From positions 62,001-126,000 of the forward strand of contig NZ_FNYY01000003.1 of NCBI RefSeq assembly GCF_900109145.1: 64,000 nt of DNA, given 5' to 3'. Position 1 is the stretch's first letter; each line of letters opens with the position of its first letter. This stretch comes from Marinovum algicola (lineage in GTDB: Bacteria > Pseudomonadota > Alphaproteobacteria > Rhodobacterales > Rhodobacteraceae). Below, one piece after another: positions 47,604 through 56,026 of the stretch. Made by a program: the position numbers and the translations under genes. Under the pieces are notes generated by a model. That model ran no database searches, was not told the DNA's origin, and saw only the letters and a list, made by a program, of their open reading frames with translations.

Positions 47604-48941
47604 ATGGCCAAGCTCATGAAGATCGCGATTGTCGATGATGAACAGGACATGCGCCAGTCAATCGGCCAATGGCTGGCACTTTCGGGCTATGACACCGAGA
47701 CATTTGCCAGCGCCGAAGAGGCACTGAAGGCGCTGACGCCGGATTATCCCGGCATCGTGATCAGCGATATCCGCATGCCCGGCATGGACGGCATGCAATT
47801 TCTGAAACGGCTGATGTCGACCGACAGCGCGCTGCCGGTGATCATGATCACCGGTCACGGCGATGTGCCGATGGCGGTCGAGGCCATGCGCCTCGGGGCC
47901 TTCGATTTCCTGGAAAAGCCGTTCCAGCCCGACCAGATGAGCCAGTTGGCGAAAAAGGCGGTGAATGCCCGCCGGCTGACGCTCGACAACCGGCAGCTGC
48001 GGCGCGAGCTCTCCGACGGCGGCCAGTTGATGAGAAAGCTGATCGGCGCCAGCCCGGTGATGGAGCGGCTGCGCGAAGACATCCTCGATCTGGGTCAGGC
48101 CGACGGCCATGTGCTGATCGATGGCGAAACCGGCACCGGCAAGACCCTGGTGGCCCATGCTTTGCATGCAGTGGGCTCGCGCGCCGGCAAGAAATTCGTG
48201 CTGGTGAGCTGTGCCGCCTATGAGGACGAGGCGCTGGCGCAACGGCTGTTCGGCCCGGTTCAGCCCGACGAGGCGCGGTTGCCGGCGATCGAAGAGGCCC
48301 GCGGCGGCACCCTGGTGCTCGAGGATATCGAGTCGCTCTCCGAGGCCAATCAGGCGCGGTTGCTGAATGCGATCAATGAACAGGGCACCCCGGCCGAAAC
48401 CCGCATCGTGGCAATCTGCAACATGCAGGAGCAGAACCGCACGCCCGAGGATGCGATCAAGCCGAACCTGTTCTATCGTCTGGCGGCGCTCAGGATCACC
48501 GTGCCGCCGCTGCGCCAGCGGGGCGAGGATATCCTGACGCTCTTTACCCGGCTCAGCGAGCAATTTGCCGATGAATACGGCTGCGAAACGCCCGAGGTTT
48601 CGGCCCAGGAGGCGGCGCAGCTCTTGCAGGCGCCCTGGCCGGGCAATGTGCGCCAGCTGATCAACATGGCCGAGCGCGCGGTGCTGCAATCGCGCCGCGG
48701 CTCCGGCACCATCGCCTCGCTGCTGATGAGCGACCACGAGGAAATGCAGCCGGTGATGACCACCGAAGGCAAGCCGCTCAAGGAATATGTCGAAGCCTTC
48801 GAGCGCATGCTGATCGACAATACCATGCGGCGCCACAAGGGCTCGATTTCCAGCGTGATGGACGAATTGTGCCTGCCGCGGCGGACATTGAACGAGAAAA
48901 TGGCCAAATATGGCCTGCAAAGGTCGGATTACCTCGGCTGA
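47604..48941 (+). CDS. dctD: DctD-like response regulator lacking GAFTGA
   Basis: 445 residues. Receiver domain with D55 in VISDIRMPGMDG; AAA+ domain with Walker A GETGTGKT (174-181) and Walker B-like GTLVLEDI; Fis-type HTH at the C-terminus (SSVMDELCLPRRTLNEKM). Between LFG (215-217) and the GG before Walker B, where sigma-54 activators carry GAFTGA, it reads PVQPDEARLPAIEEAR, so the loop that contacts sigma-54 is missing. Inference: it may act with another sigma factor or by repression, as R. capsulatus NtrC (also GAFTGA-less) acts with sigma-70. Confidence 0.85.
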   Translation: MAKLMKIAIVDDEQDMRQSIGQWLALSGYDTETFASAEEALKALTPDYPGIVISDIRMPGMDGMQFLKRLMSTDSALPVIMITGHGDVPMAVEAMRLGAFDFLEKPFQPDQMSQLAKKAVNARRLTLDNRQLRRELSDGGQLMRKLIGASPVMERLREDILDLGQADGHVLIDGETGTGKTLVAHALHAVGSRAGKKFVLVSCAAYEDEALAQRLFGPVQPDEARLPAIEEARGGTLVLEDIESLSEANQARLLNAINEQGTPAETRIVAICNMQEQNRTPEDAIKPNLFYRLAALRITVPPLRQRGEDILTLFTRLSEQFADEYGCETPEVSAQEAAQLLQAPWPGNVRQLINMAERAVLQSRRGSGTIASLLMSDHEEMQPVMTTEGKPLKEYVEAFERMLIDNTMRRHKGSISSVMDELCLPRRTLNEKMAKYGLQRSDYLG

Positions 48942-48995
48942 CCGGGGCCGGAACGTGGTTTTCCACGGGTGAGACGGGACGACCGGGGACAAGCG

Positions 48996-50117
48996 ATGCA
49001 GATCAGATTTGATCGGGGGCCGATGGGGGCCGGGGCCGAGTTCGCCCGGCCCGTAACGCGGATCGACGCCTGGCAGGCCGCCGATGTGCCGGCTGCGTTT
49101 GATGCCCTCGCGGCGGCGCAGAGCCAGGGGTTGTGGCTGGCGGGCTTTGCCAGCTACGAGCTGGGTTATGCGCTCGAGCCCCGGCTTGCCGGGCTGATGC
49201 CCGCTGGTCGGCGCATGCCGCTCTTGTCCTTTGGTGCCTTCACCGCGCCGGCGCCGGCGCGCGCCTTGCCCGAGGGTGTCGCCGGGCTGGCGCCGGTGCG
49301 CCCGGATTGGACGGCGGCGCGATATGCCGGCGCCTTTGGCAAGGTGCATGACTGGATCGGCGCCGGCGATATCTATCAGGCCAACCTGACCTTCCCGCTG
49401 CGGGCCGAGGCCCGGGGTGACCCGGCGGCGCTTTATGCCGCGCTCTGCGCCCGCCAGCCGGTGGCCCATGGCGCGCTGATCCTCGATCCCGGCCGGCCCG
49501 CGGTGCTGTCGCGCTCGCCCGAGCTGTTCTTTCGCACCGACGCCTCGGGCCGCATCGCCACCCGGCCGATGAAAGGCACGGCGCCGCGCGGCGCCACGCC
49601 GGCGCAGGACCGCGCGCTGCGCGACGCGCTGACCGGCGACGAAAAGACCCTGGCCGAAAACCTGATGATCGTGGACCTCCTGCGCAACGACCTGTCGCGG
49701 CTGGCAGAGCCGGGGACGGTCGCGGTGCCCGAGCTGTTCAAGATCGAGACCTATGCGACGCTGCACCAGATGGTCAGCCAGATCGAGGCGCAGCTCCGCC
49801 CCGAGATCACGCTGGCCGATATCTTCCGGGCGCTGTTTCCCTGCGGCTCGATCACCGGCGCGCCGAAGATCCGCGCCATGGAGATCATCCGAGCGCTGGA
49901 AGAGACCCCGCGCGAGATCTATTGCGGCGCCATCGGCTGGGCGGCGCCGGACGGGCGGGCCGAGTTCAACGTGGCGATCCGCACGCTGCTGGTCGAGGAT
50001 GGCCAGGCGGTGCTCAATGTCGGCGGCGGTCTGGTCTGGGACAGCCGTGCCGAGCTGGAATACGAGGAAGCCCTGTGGAAAAGCCGTTTCGCGACGCCCC
50101 TGCCGGAACCCGTCTGA
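48996..50117 (+). CDS. pabB: aminodeoxychorismate synthase component I
   Basis: 373 residues from ATG 48996 (GGGGA upstream), a short PabB. Chorismate-binding fold: GAGDIYQANLTFPL, RPMKGTAPRGATPAQDRALR, ENLMIVDLLRNDLSR and FPCGSITGAPKIRAMEII. The lysine in PMKGT is the form seen in ADC synthases. Produces aminodeoxychorismate with PabA. It overlaps the next gene (pabC type) by 43 bases, supporting PabB over TrpE. Confidence 0.93.
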   Translation: MQIRFDRGPMGAGAEFARPVTRIDAWQAADVPAAFDALAAAQSQGLWLAGFASYELGYALEPRLAGLMPAGRRMPLLSFGAFTAPAPARALPEGVAGLAPVRPDWTAARYAGAFGKVHDWIGAGDIYQANLTFPLRAEARGDPAALYAALCARQPVAHGALILDPGRPAVLSRSPELFFRTDASGRIATRPMKGTAPRGATPAQDRALRDALTGDEKTLAENLMIVDLLRNDLSRLAEPGTVAVPELFKIETYATLHQMVSQIEAQLRPEITLADIFRALFPCGSITGAPKIRAMEIIRALEETPREIYCGAIGWAAPDGRAEFNVAIRTLLVEDGQAVLNVGGGLVWDSRAELEYEEALWKSRFATPLPEPV

Positions 50118-50728
50118 TCGAGACCATGCTCTGGCAACCGGGCCAGGGCGTCGTCCTGGCCAAGCGCCACCGCGACCGCATGTGCCTGGCCGCAAAGGCG
50201 CTGGGATATCCGTTTGATCCCAAGGCATTCGACGCCGCACTTGATGCGATACCCGAAGCGGCGCCCATGCGCCTCCGGCTGACCCTCGACGCCAGTGGCC
50301 GGCTGGAAACGAGCCTTGCGCCCGCGCCGGCGCCGGCCGCAGGCTGGCGCATTGCCATCGCCCCCGACCAGCTCGACAGCGCCGATCCCTGGCGCGCGGT
50401 CAAATCCAGCAACCGCGCGCTCTACGACCGCACCCGCGCGCTGTTGCCGCAGCATCTCGACGAGGCGATCTTCCTCAATCAGGGCGGACGGGTCTGCGAA
50501 GGCACGATCACCAACCTGATGATCGATGCCGGGCAGGGCGTCTGGATCACCCCGCCACTCTCCGACGGCGTGCTGCCCGGGGTGATGCGCGCCGAGCTGC
50601 TTGCCGGCGGTGGCCTGCGCGTCGCCGGCATCACCGAGGCCGATCTCCGCGCCGCCCCGCGCATCCGCCTCTGCAACGCCCTGCGGGGCGTGATCGAGGT
50701 GTCCGCCCTGACCGCCTGGCCCGGCTGA
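50075..50728 (+). CDS. pabC: aminodeoxychorismate lyase-like class IV aminotransferase
   Basis: 217 residues from GTG 50075 (GAGGAAG about 6 bases upstream, inside pabB); ATG 50126 is possible. PLP lysine in WRAVKSSNRALYD, and the class IV core EAIFLNQGGRVCEGTITNLM and GVLPGVMRAEL. Releases pyruvate from aminodeoxychorismate to give 4-aminobenzoate. The stop TGA (50726-50728) is formed by the first bases of a dispersed repeat, so the repeat may have set the C-terminus. Confidence 0.88.
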   Translation: MEKPFRDAPAGTRLIETMLWQPGQGVVLAKRHRDRMCLAAKALGYPFDPKAFDAALDAIPEAAPMRLRLTLDASGRLETSLAPAPAPAAGWRIAIAPDQLDSADPWRAVKSSNRALYDRTRALLPQHLDEAIFLNQGGRVCEGTITNLMIDAGQGVWITPPLSDGVLPGVMRAELLAGGGLRVAGITEADLRAAPRIRLCNALRGVIEVSALTAWPG

Positions 50729-50792
50729 TCTTCCTCTTGCCGAAAATACCCTCGGGGGAGGCCGGCGCAGCCGGGCGGGGGCAGCGCCCCCA
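50725..50792. repeat. dispersed intergenic repeat, copy B
   Basis: Bases 50725-50760 are identical to 22670-22705 and the hairpin GGGGGCAGCGCCCCCA recurs at 50777-50792. It lies between the convergent pabC-type and ornithine cyclodeaminase genes and supplies the former's stop codon. Confidence 0.9.
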
Positions 50793-50803
50793 AGCGCCGA
50801 CCC

Positions 50804-51880
50804 TCAGACCGACCGCATCAGCATGCCGAAGAGATCGCGCGGATCGTCGGGATCGGCCAGCAGGTCGAGATCGGTGTAATATTCCGTGCCCCGGATCCGG
50901 TCGCGCACGAAACGCAGGGCCGAGAAATCCTCGATCGCAAAGCCGACACTGTCGAACAGCGTCACCTGCTGGGCATCGCGGCGCCCCGGCGCGCTGCCGC
51001 TGACCACCTGCCAGAGCTCGGTGAACGGATGGTCCTCCGGCATCTGCTGCAATTCCCCCTCGATCCGGGTCTGTTCGGGATATTCCACGAACATCTCGGC
51101 CCGCGCGACGATGTCGCGGTGCAGCTCGGTCTTGCCCGGGCAATCGCCGCCGATGGCGTTGATATGCACCCCGGCGCCGACCATGTTGTCGGTCAGGATG
51201 GTGGCGTTCTGCTTGTCGGCGGTGCAGGTGGTCAGGATCTGCGCCCCCTCGATCGCCTCTTCCGCCGTGTCGCAGCAGACAACGGTCAGCCCGTGGCCCG
51301 CCAGGTTGCGCGCCACCTTCTCGGTGGCCCGGCTGTCGATGTCGTAAAGCCGCACGCTGTCGATGCCCAGCAGCGCCTTCATCGCCAGGGTCTGAAATTC
51401 CGCCTGGGCGCCATTGCCGATCATCGCCATGCAGTGGGCGCCCTTGGGCGCCAGGTATTTCGCCGCCATCGCCGAGGTCGCGGCCGTGCGCATCGCGGTC
51501 AGCAGCGTCATCTCGGTCAGAAGCACCGGATAGCCGGTATAGACATCGGCCAACAAACCGAATGCGGTGACGGTTTGCAGCCCCTCTTTGGTGTTTTTGG
51601 GATGGCCGTTGACGTATTTGAAGCCATAGGCCTCGCCGTCCGAGGTCGGCATCAGCTCGATCACCCCGACCTCGGAATGCGAGGCGACGCGCGGCGTCTT
51701 GTCGAAGAGCTCCCAGCGGCGGAAATCGGCCTCGATATAGCCGGCCAGGTCGCGCAGCATCGCCTCGACGCCGATATGGTGGATCAGCCGCATCATGTGA
51801 TCGACCGAGACAAAGGGCACCAGCGCCTTGTCCGACGGCGCGAGTTCGGCGGGTTTCAGCGGTTTCACAGGGGGCTCCAT
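50804..51880 (-). CDS. ornithine cyclodeaminase
   Basis: 358 residues from ATG 51880. Mu-crystallin/OCD fold: GYPVLLTEMTLLTAMRTAATSAMA, the Rossmann motif AMIGNGAQAEFQ, INAIGGDCPGKTEL and a C-terminal DRIRGTEYY. Converts ornithine to proline with loss of ammonia, using NAD. One-base overlap with the arginase gene (TGATG) makes an arginine to proline route. The divergent Lrp gene is the likely regulator. Confidence 0.92.
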   Translation of the reverse strand: MEPPVKPLKPAELAPSDKALVPFVSVDHMMRLIHHIGVEAMLRDLAGYIEADFRRWELFDKTPRVASHSEVGVIELMPTSDGEAYGFKYVNGHPKNTKEGLQTVTAFGLLADVYTGYPVLLTEMTLLTAMRTAATSAMAAKYLAPKGAHCMAMIGNGAQAEFQTLAMKALLGIDSVRLYDIDSRATEKVARNLAGHGLTVVCCDTAEEAIEGAQILTTCTADKQNATILTDNMVGAGVHINAIGGDCPGKTELHRDIVARAEMFVEYPEQTRIEGELQQMPEDHPFTELWQVVSGSAPGRRDAQQVTLFDSVGFAIEDFSALRFVRDRIRGTEYYTDLDLLADPDDPRDLFGMLMRSV

Positions 51881-52806
51881 CAGATATAGGACCGGGTCGG
51901 CCGGTCAAAGACGCGCCGGCCCAACGCCGAGGCGGCCAGGTCGACCATCGCCTGGGCGGTGCGGCCGCGTTCGTCGAGAAAGGGGTTGAGTTCGACCATG
52001 TCCATCGAGGTCATTCGGCCGCTGTCACAGATCAGTTCCATCGCCAGATGGCCTTCGCGGATCGTCGCGCCGCCGGGCACGGTGGTGCCCACCGCCGGCG
52101 CGATCGAGGGATCGAGGAAATCCACGTCGAGCGAGACATGCAGCGCGCCATCGGCCGCCTCGACCCGGCTCAGAAAGGCCGAAAGCGGCGTGGCGATGCC
52201 GGTCTCGTCGATCTCGCGCATGTCGTGGTAATGGATGCCGCTGTCTTGCAGCATCGCGCGCTCCGCCGGATCGACCGAGCGCAGCCCGATGATGCAGATG
52301 TTCTCTTCCGGCACCGGCGCGGTCACCTTGGGAAAGCCGGGAAAGCCCTTGCGGCCGGTGGCATAGGCCAGCGGCGTGCCATGGAGATTGCCCGAAGTGG
52401 TGGTCTCGGCAGTGTGGAAATCGCTGTGCGCATCGAGCCAGAGCACGAATTGCGGCCGGCCTTTCGAGGCGGCATGCGCCGCCACGCCCGGCACGGTGCC
52501 GAGCGAGATCGCGTGATCGCCGCCGAGAAAGATCGGCAGCCCGCGCGCCATCGCCTGTTCCGCCTCGCGGATCAGCCGATAGGTCCAGGCGATGGTTTCC
52601 TGCGGCCTGTGCAGCCGGCCGCTGGCATCGTCGGGGCTGTGGCTGGCCGGTGTCAGGTTGCCGTCGTCCACCACCTTGAGGCCCAGATCGCGCAGCGCCC
52701 GCGCCAGGCCGGCGGTACGATAGGCATCCGGCCCCATGAGACAGCCGTCGCGGCGTTTGCCGCTGTCCATTGGCGCGCCGATCAAAAGACAGGTTTTCGG
52801 TTTCAT
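51880..52806 (-). CDS. rocF: arginase
   Basis: 308 residues. Manganese ligands: H in GGDHAISLGT, D-x-H-x-D in LWLDAHSDFHT, and D-x-D in SLDVDFLDPSIAP; GTTVPGG and MVELNP complete the ureohydrolase pattern. The N-terminus LIGAPMDSGKRRDGCLMGP is of the arginase and not the agmatinase type. Splits arginine to urea and ornithine, which passes to the coupled ornithine cyclodeaminase. Confidence 0.93.
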   Translation of the reverse strand: MKPKTCLLIGAPMDSGKRRDGCLMGPDAYRTAGLARALRDLGLKVVDDGNLTPASHSPDDASGRLHRPQETIAWTYRLIREAEQAMARGLPIFLGGDHAISLGTVPGVAAHAASKGRPQFVLWLDAHSDFHTAETTTSGNLHGTPLAYATGRKGFPGFPKVTAPVPEENICIIGLRSVDPAERAMLQDSGIHYHDMREIDETGIATPLSAFLSRVEAADGALHVSLDVDFLDPSIAPAVGTTVPGGATIREGHLAMELICDSGRMTSMDMVELNPFLDERGRTAQAMVDLAASALGRRVFDRPTRSYI

Positions 52807-52924
52807 CCATCGCTCCCGGTGACTTGATCCACAGACACTATGACGGATAGAACGGACGGAGTGCAGCGCTCAAACTGCCCGGTTCGGGGGTTGATTTGAC
52901 AGATCGACGGGAGAATTGACCGAA

Positions 52925-53350
52925 ATGGATATAACCGATCAGCGGCTTATCGCGGCGTTGCGTCATGACGCCCGGGCCTCGCTCTCCGATCTGGCGGCGC
53001 GTCTCGGGCTGTCGCGTACCACCGTGCGCGCCCGGATCGAGCGGCTTCAGGCCCGCGGCGAGATCCTCGGCTTTACCGTGGTGCTCAAGGGGGATGCGGC
53101 GCGCGACCCGGTGCGCGGGCTGATGATGATCGGCATCGAGGGGCGCGGCACCGATCGTATCCTGCGCCAGCTTCAGGGGCTGACCGAGGTGCGGGCGTTG
53201 CATTCCACCAATGGCCGCTGGGACGTGATCGCCGAAATCGGCACCGAGACGCTCGAGGCCTTCGATGCGGTGCTGGCGCAGATTCGCCGGTTCGACGGCG
53301 TGGCCCGGTCAGAGACCAGCCTGCTGCTTTCGACGCGCAAATCCGGCTGA
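52925..53350 (+). CDS. Lrp/AsnC family regulator
   Basis: 141 residues from ATG 52925 (GGAG 11 bases upstream; a TTG at 52916 sits too close to it). N-terminal HTH: DQRLIAALRHDARASLSDLA and RLGLSRTTVRARIERLQ; C-terminal RAM domain with VRALHSTNGRWDVIAEI. Transcribed away from the arginase operon, 118 bases apart. Known: Lrp-type regulators often control divergent arginine or ornithine catabolic genes. Inference: arginine or ornithine is the effector. Confidence 0.92.
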   Translation: MDITDQRLIAALRHDARASLSDLAARLGLSRTTVRARIERLQARGEILGFTVVLKGDAARDPVRGLMMIGIEGRGTDRILRQLQGLTEVRALHSTNGRWDVIAEIGTETLEAFDAVLAQIRRFDGVARSETSLLLSTRKSG

Positions 53351-53367
53351 GGCGGCCGGTCCGATGG

Positions 53368-53835
53368 TCAGGCGGCGGCGCGCGCCGCCTTGAGCCAGAC
53401 CAGAACCAGCAGCGCCGAGAACAAGGCGTTCCAATTGGCCATGGTCAGCCCGAACAGGAAAGGCGTGAAGCTATCGCAGAGCACCAGCGCCGGCGCCTCT
53501 GAACCGCCCGGCAGCAGATCGCCGCCGGTGAGGCTGCCAAGGTCTTCGCCGCTGCCGGTGCAGCTTGCCGGGCCTTGCCACCACTTGCGCTCGACGCCGC
53601 TGTGAAAGACGGCGATCCCGGCGGTGGTTGCCGCCGCCAGCGCCCCCAGAAGCGGCAGCAGGCGGCCGGGCAGGGCCAGCGCCAAGGCGCCGATCAGGAC
53701 GGCGGCGGCATGCGGCCAGCGCTGCCAGAGGCACATGGCGCAGGGCGCCCAGCCCAGCGCCTGAAACAGGAAGGCCCCGGCCAGAAGCAGGAACGAGCCG
53801 CCGGCGGCGAGCAGAACAAGCGAAGTGCGGGTCAT
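53368..53835 (-). CDS. dsbB: disulfide bond formation protein B
   Basis: 155 residues, four membrane helices. First redox pair C-x2-C in GWAPCAMCLWQRWPH (R next to it for quinone binding); second pair of periplasmic cysteines in PASCTGSG and LVLCDSFTP. Reoxidises DsbA and passes electrons to quinone. TGATG overlap with the YqaA-family gene upstream. Confidence 0.93.
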   Translation of the reverse strand: MTRTSLVLLAAGGSFLLLAGAFLFQALGWAPCAMCLWQRWPHAAAVLIGALALALPGRLLPLLGALAAATTAGIAVFHSGVERKWWQGPASCTGSGEDLGSLTGGDLLPGGSEAPALVLCDSFTPFLFGLTMANWNALFSALLVLVWLKAARAAA

Positions 53836-54413
53836 CAGAGATACCTCACTAGGACGAAGCCACCGATCAGGGTGACCATGAAGGCGCTGAGCGCGAGACC
53901 CAGCCGCCGTTCGATGAAATCGCGGATCGGAGCGCCGCAGAAATAGAGCAGCCCGGCGACCAGGAAGAAGCGGATGCCGCGGGCGATGACCGAAGTGACG
54001 AGGAAGGTCATCAGGGGCATGCCGGTCCAGCCCGACATGATGGTGATGACCTTGTAGGGAAACGGCGTGATCCCGGCAATCAGCACCGCCCAGAAGCCGA
54101 AATCGTTGAACCGGGTGTTGAAGGCCGCCATGGCGTCGCCCTTGCCCAGCGCCTCGAGGATCGGCTGGCCCAGCGCCTCGTAGAAAAAGGCGCCGATGGC
54201 ATAGCCCAGAAGCCCGCCCAGCACCGAAGACACCAGCGCCACCAACGCGATCAGCCAGGCCCGCGACGGCCGTGCGATGATCATCGGAATCATCAGCACA
54301 TCCGGCGGTATCGGAAAGACCGAACTTTCCACAAAGGACACGACGGCGAGCACCCAGAGGGCATTCGGATGTTCGGCCATGGCCAGGGTGCGGGTATAAA
54401 GCCTGTGCAGCAT
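53835..54413 (-). CDS. YqaA family membrane protein (DedA-like)
   Basis: 192 residues from ATG 54413; the longer frame overlaps the tRNA-Leu promoter region and lacks a ribosome site. Helices at about 18-40, 48-72, 105-125, 135-160 and 170-190. FVESSVFPIPPDVLMIPMI (E-x-x-x-x-P-x-P-P-D) and ITPFPYKVITIMSGWTG are SNARE-associated/VTT family motifs. DedA-type proteins transport lipid carriers; the YqaA subgroup is unassigned. Confidence 0.88.
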   Translation of the reverse strand: MLHRLYTRTLAMAEHPNALWVLAVVSFVESSVFPIPPDVLMIPMIIARPSRAWLIALVALVSSVLGGLLGYAIGAFFYEALGQPILEALGKGDAMAAFNTRFNDFGFWAVLIAGITPFPYKVITIMSGWTGMPLMTFLVTSVIARGIRFFLVAGLLYFCGAPIRDFIERRLGLALSAFMVTLIGGFVLVRYL

Positions 54414-54514
54414 GCCAGCCTCAGAGCATGCGGCGCGGGCCGGGTCAAGAGCCCACAAAACCGCGATTTCCCCTCTGGACGCCCGCCGCGCGGGGCGATA
54501 TGCGAGGGGAGCGT

Positions 54515-54600
54515 GCCCAAGTGGCGGAATGGTAGACGCAGGGGATTCAAAATCCCCCGGCTTAGCGGCCTTGTCGGTTCGAGTCCGACCTTGGGTACCA
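54515..54600 (+). tRNA. tRNA-Leu(CAA)
   Basis: GCCCAAG pairs with CTTGGGT (first pair G-T). The anticodon arm GGGGA-TTCAAAA-TCCCC gives CAA; long variable arm; T-arm GTCGGTTCGAGTCCGAC; encoded CCA at 54598-54600. 86 bases, class II, leucine type. Confidence 0.94.
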
Positions 54601-54677
54601 TCTCATTCCAGTCAATCCGGTGCCGCGGCCGCGAATGCCGCGCGTTTTGCGGCTATTCGCTCCGGCAGATCAGGATG

Positions 54678-55380
54678 TCATCCGGGGGGGGCGGTCCCGG
54701 CTTCGGGATCCAGCACCGCGCGCAACTCTTTCTGGTTGCGGTATCCGATCAGGATACCGGCCTTGGCCTCGCCAAGGCTGGCGTTGCGAATTGCGCCGGG
54801 ACCGGTCGAAGAACATGCTTTCGAGCCGCACCAGCACCTGCGCATGGGCCGGATCGCCGCTCAGAGCGGCAAGCTCGTCGGGATCGGTCTCGAGATCGAG
54901 AAGCATCGGCCGGACGCCTTCGGCAAAGATGTATTTCCACCGGCTGTCAAAGATCATCGTCAGCCGGGCGTGTTCGGCTGCAAGGCGTGGCCTTCGAGGA
55001 TATGCGGCACCGCGGCGCCGCCAAAAAAATCTATCGGCCTCGGGGCTGGGGGCCACGATGATCAGCGGCCCCCGCGCCGAGGCGGCGTGAACCAGCTCTT
55101 TCTCGCCCAGCGAGTGATCGCCGAGATAATTGCCATGGTCCGAGGTGAAGATGATCATCGTGTCATCGGCGATGCCCTGATCCTCGACAAAGGCCATCAG
55201 CCGGCCGATCTGGTCGTCGCGCTGCTTGATGAGGCTTATACAGGCGGTCAGCACCCGGGTCCGGGCGGTGTCGTCGCAGTACGCCTGCGACATCCGTTCC
55301 TGCATGAAGGCGCCATCGACCGGATGCGGATCGGCCTTTTCCGCGGCGCGCACCATCGGCGCGTCATATGTGGAACAGGG
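54678..55380 (-). pseudogene. decayed sulfatase / phosphonate monoester hydrolase family gene
   Basis: Conserved alkaline-phosphatase-superfamily blocks are found in more than one minus-strand frame. DDTMIIFTSDHGNYLGDH and LGEKELVHAASARGPLII are in the first frame. FFGGAAVPHILEGHAL is in another frame around 55000. TMIFDSRWKYIFAEG and MLLDLETDPDEL are back in the first frame, and GEAKAGILIGYRNQKEL to a TGA at 54680-54678 is in a third. The N-terminal half with the formylglycine site and a segment near 55000 are deleted, and a run of 7 A (plus strand, 55022-55028) may mark one frameshift. Functional loss is clear. Confidence 0.85.
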
Positions 55381-55398
55381 CTGACCGGGCGCAGCCGG

Positions 55399-55881
55399 TC
55401 AGTCGGGCGTGTCCAGTTGCGACCGCATCGGCGCCAGCGGGTCGTCGTCCAGAACGGCGTGCAGCTTTTCGGCGATCTCGATGCACATGGCATGCTCTTC
55501 CGCGCTCAGCGCCTGAACCAGCCGGTCTTCGAACTCCAGCGCGGCCGGCAGGATTTCCCCCAGCACGGTCTGGCCTTTCTCGGTCAGCGAGATCTCGACC
55601 AGGCGACTGTCCTGCTTACCGGTGACCTTGCGCACCATCCCTGCGGCCTGAAGTTTCGCCACGGTGCGGCTAACCCTGGGTTTCTCGAGATTGGCATAGC
55701 TGTGGATCTCGCGGACCGAGGCCTGCTTGCTGCGCGCCAGATGCACAAGCACGCGCCATTCCGGCACCGAAATGCCGTGCGATCGACCATATTCCAACGC
55801 CAGACGCCGGCTGATCCGCTCGGACAGGATGGCGAGGCGGTAGGGAAGAAAGGTCGAAAGGTCAAAAGACTCCATGGGCAT
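55399..55881 (-). CDS. MarR family transcriptional regulator
   Basis: 160 residues from ATG 55881 (ATG 55875 possible). Winged HTH: ISVPEWRVLVHLARSKQASV, recognition helix in EKPRVSRTVAKLQAAGMV, and wing RLVEISLTEKG. MarR proteins sense phenolic or other small ligands. It is divergent from the MBL / monooxygenase / DUF2783 operon, and three related 17-base sites lie in the 145-base gap, so it probably controls that operon and itself. Confidence 0.92.
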   Translation of the reverse strand: MPMESFDLSTFLPYRLAILSERISRRLALEYGRSHGISVPEWRVLVHLARSKQASVREIHSYANLEKPRVSRTVAKLQAAGMVRKVTGKQDSRLVEISLTEKGQTVLGEILPAALEFEDRLVQALSAEEHAMCIEIAEKLHAVLDDDPLAPMRSQLDTPD

Positions 55882-55898
55882 GGTCCAGCTTCAGGGTT

Positions 55899-55968
55899 GT
55901 TTCATGTGCAATGATATTGACATTCGTTTCGATTGCAACGATAAAGAATTTGTTTCGACTGCAACGAT
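55899..55968 (+). promoter_or_regulatory. promoter with three repeated operator-like sites
   Basis: TTGACA (55917-55922), 17 bases, GATAAA (55940-55945). Three 17-base sites at 55899, 55926 and 55952 start 27 and 26 bases apart. Copies two and three (GTTTCGAYTGCAACGAT) differ at one base; copy one (GTTTCATGTGCAATGAT) matches 13 of 17. Copy two overlaps the spacer and -10, and copy three lies just downstream, which suits repression by the adjacent MarR protein. Confidence 0.65.
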
Positions 55969-56026
55969 TCATCCGGGGCATTGTTCCGGCACGACATCGG
56001 CAGACCAGAGGTTCAAGGAGAGAGAC

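Noticed and set aside
48954-48967. Hairpin CGTGG-TTTT-CCACG after the dctD-like gene as terminator
   Set aside because: Short 5-bp stem with no T tract; pabB follows immediately, so read-through is just as likely.
47658-50240. 860-codon minus-strand open frame opposite dctD-like and pabB genes
   Set aside because: Spans two real genes and their gap; no ribosome site or recognisable motif.
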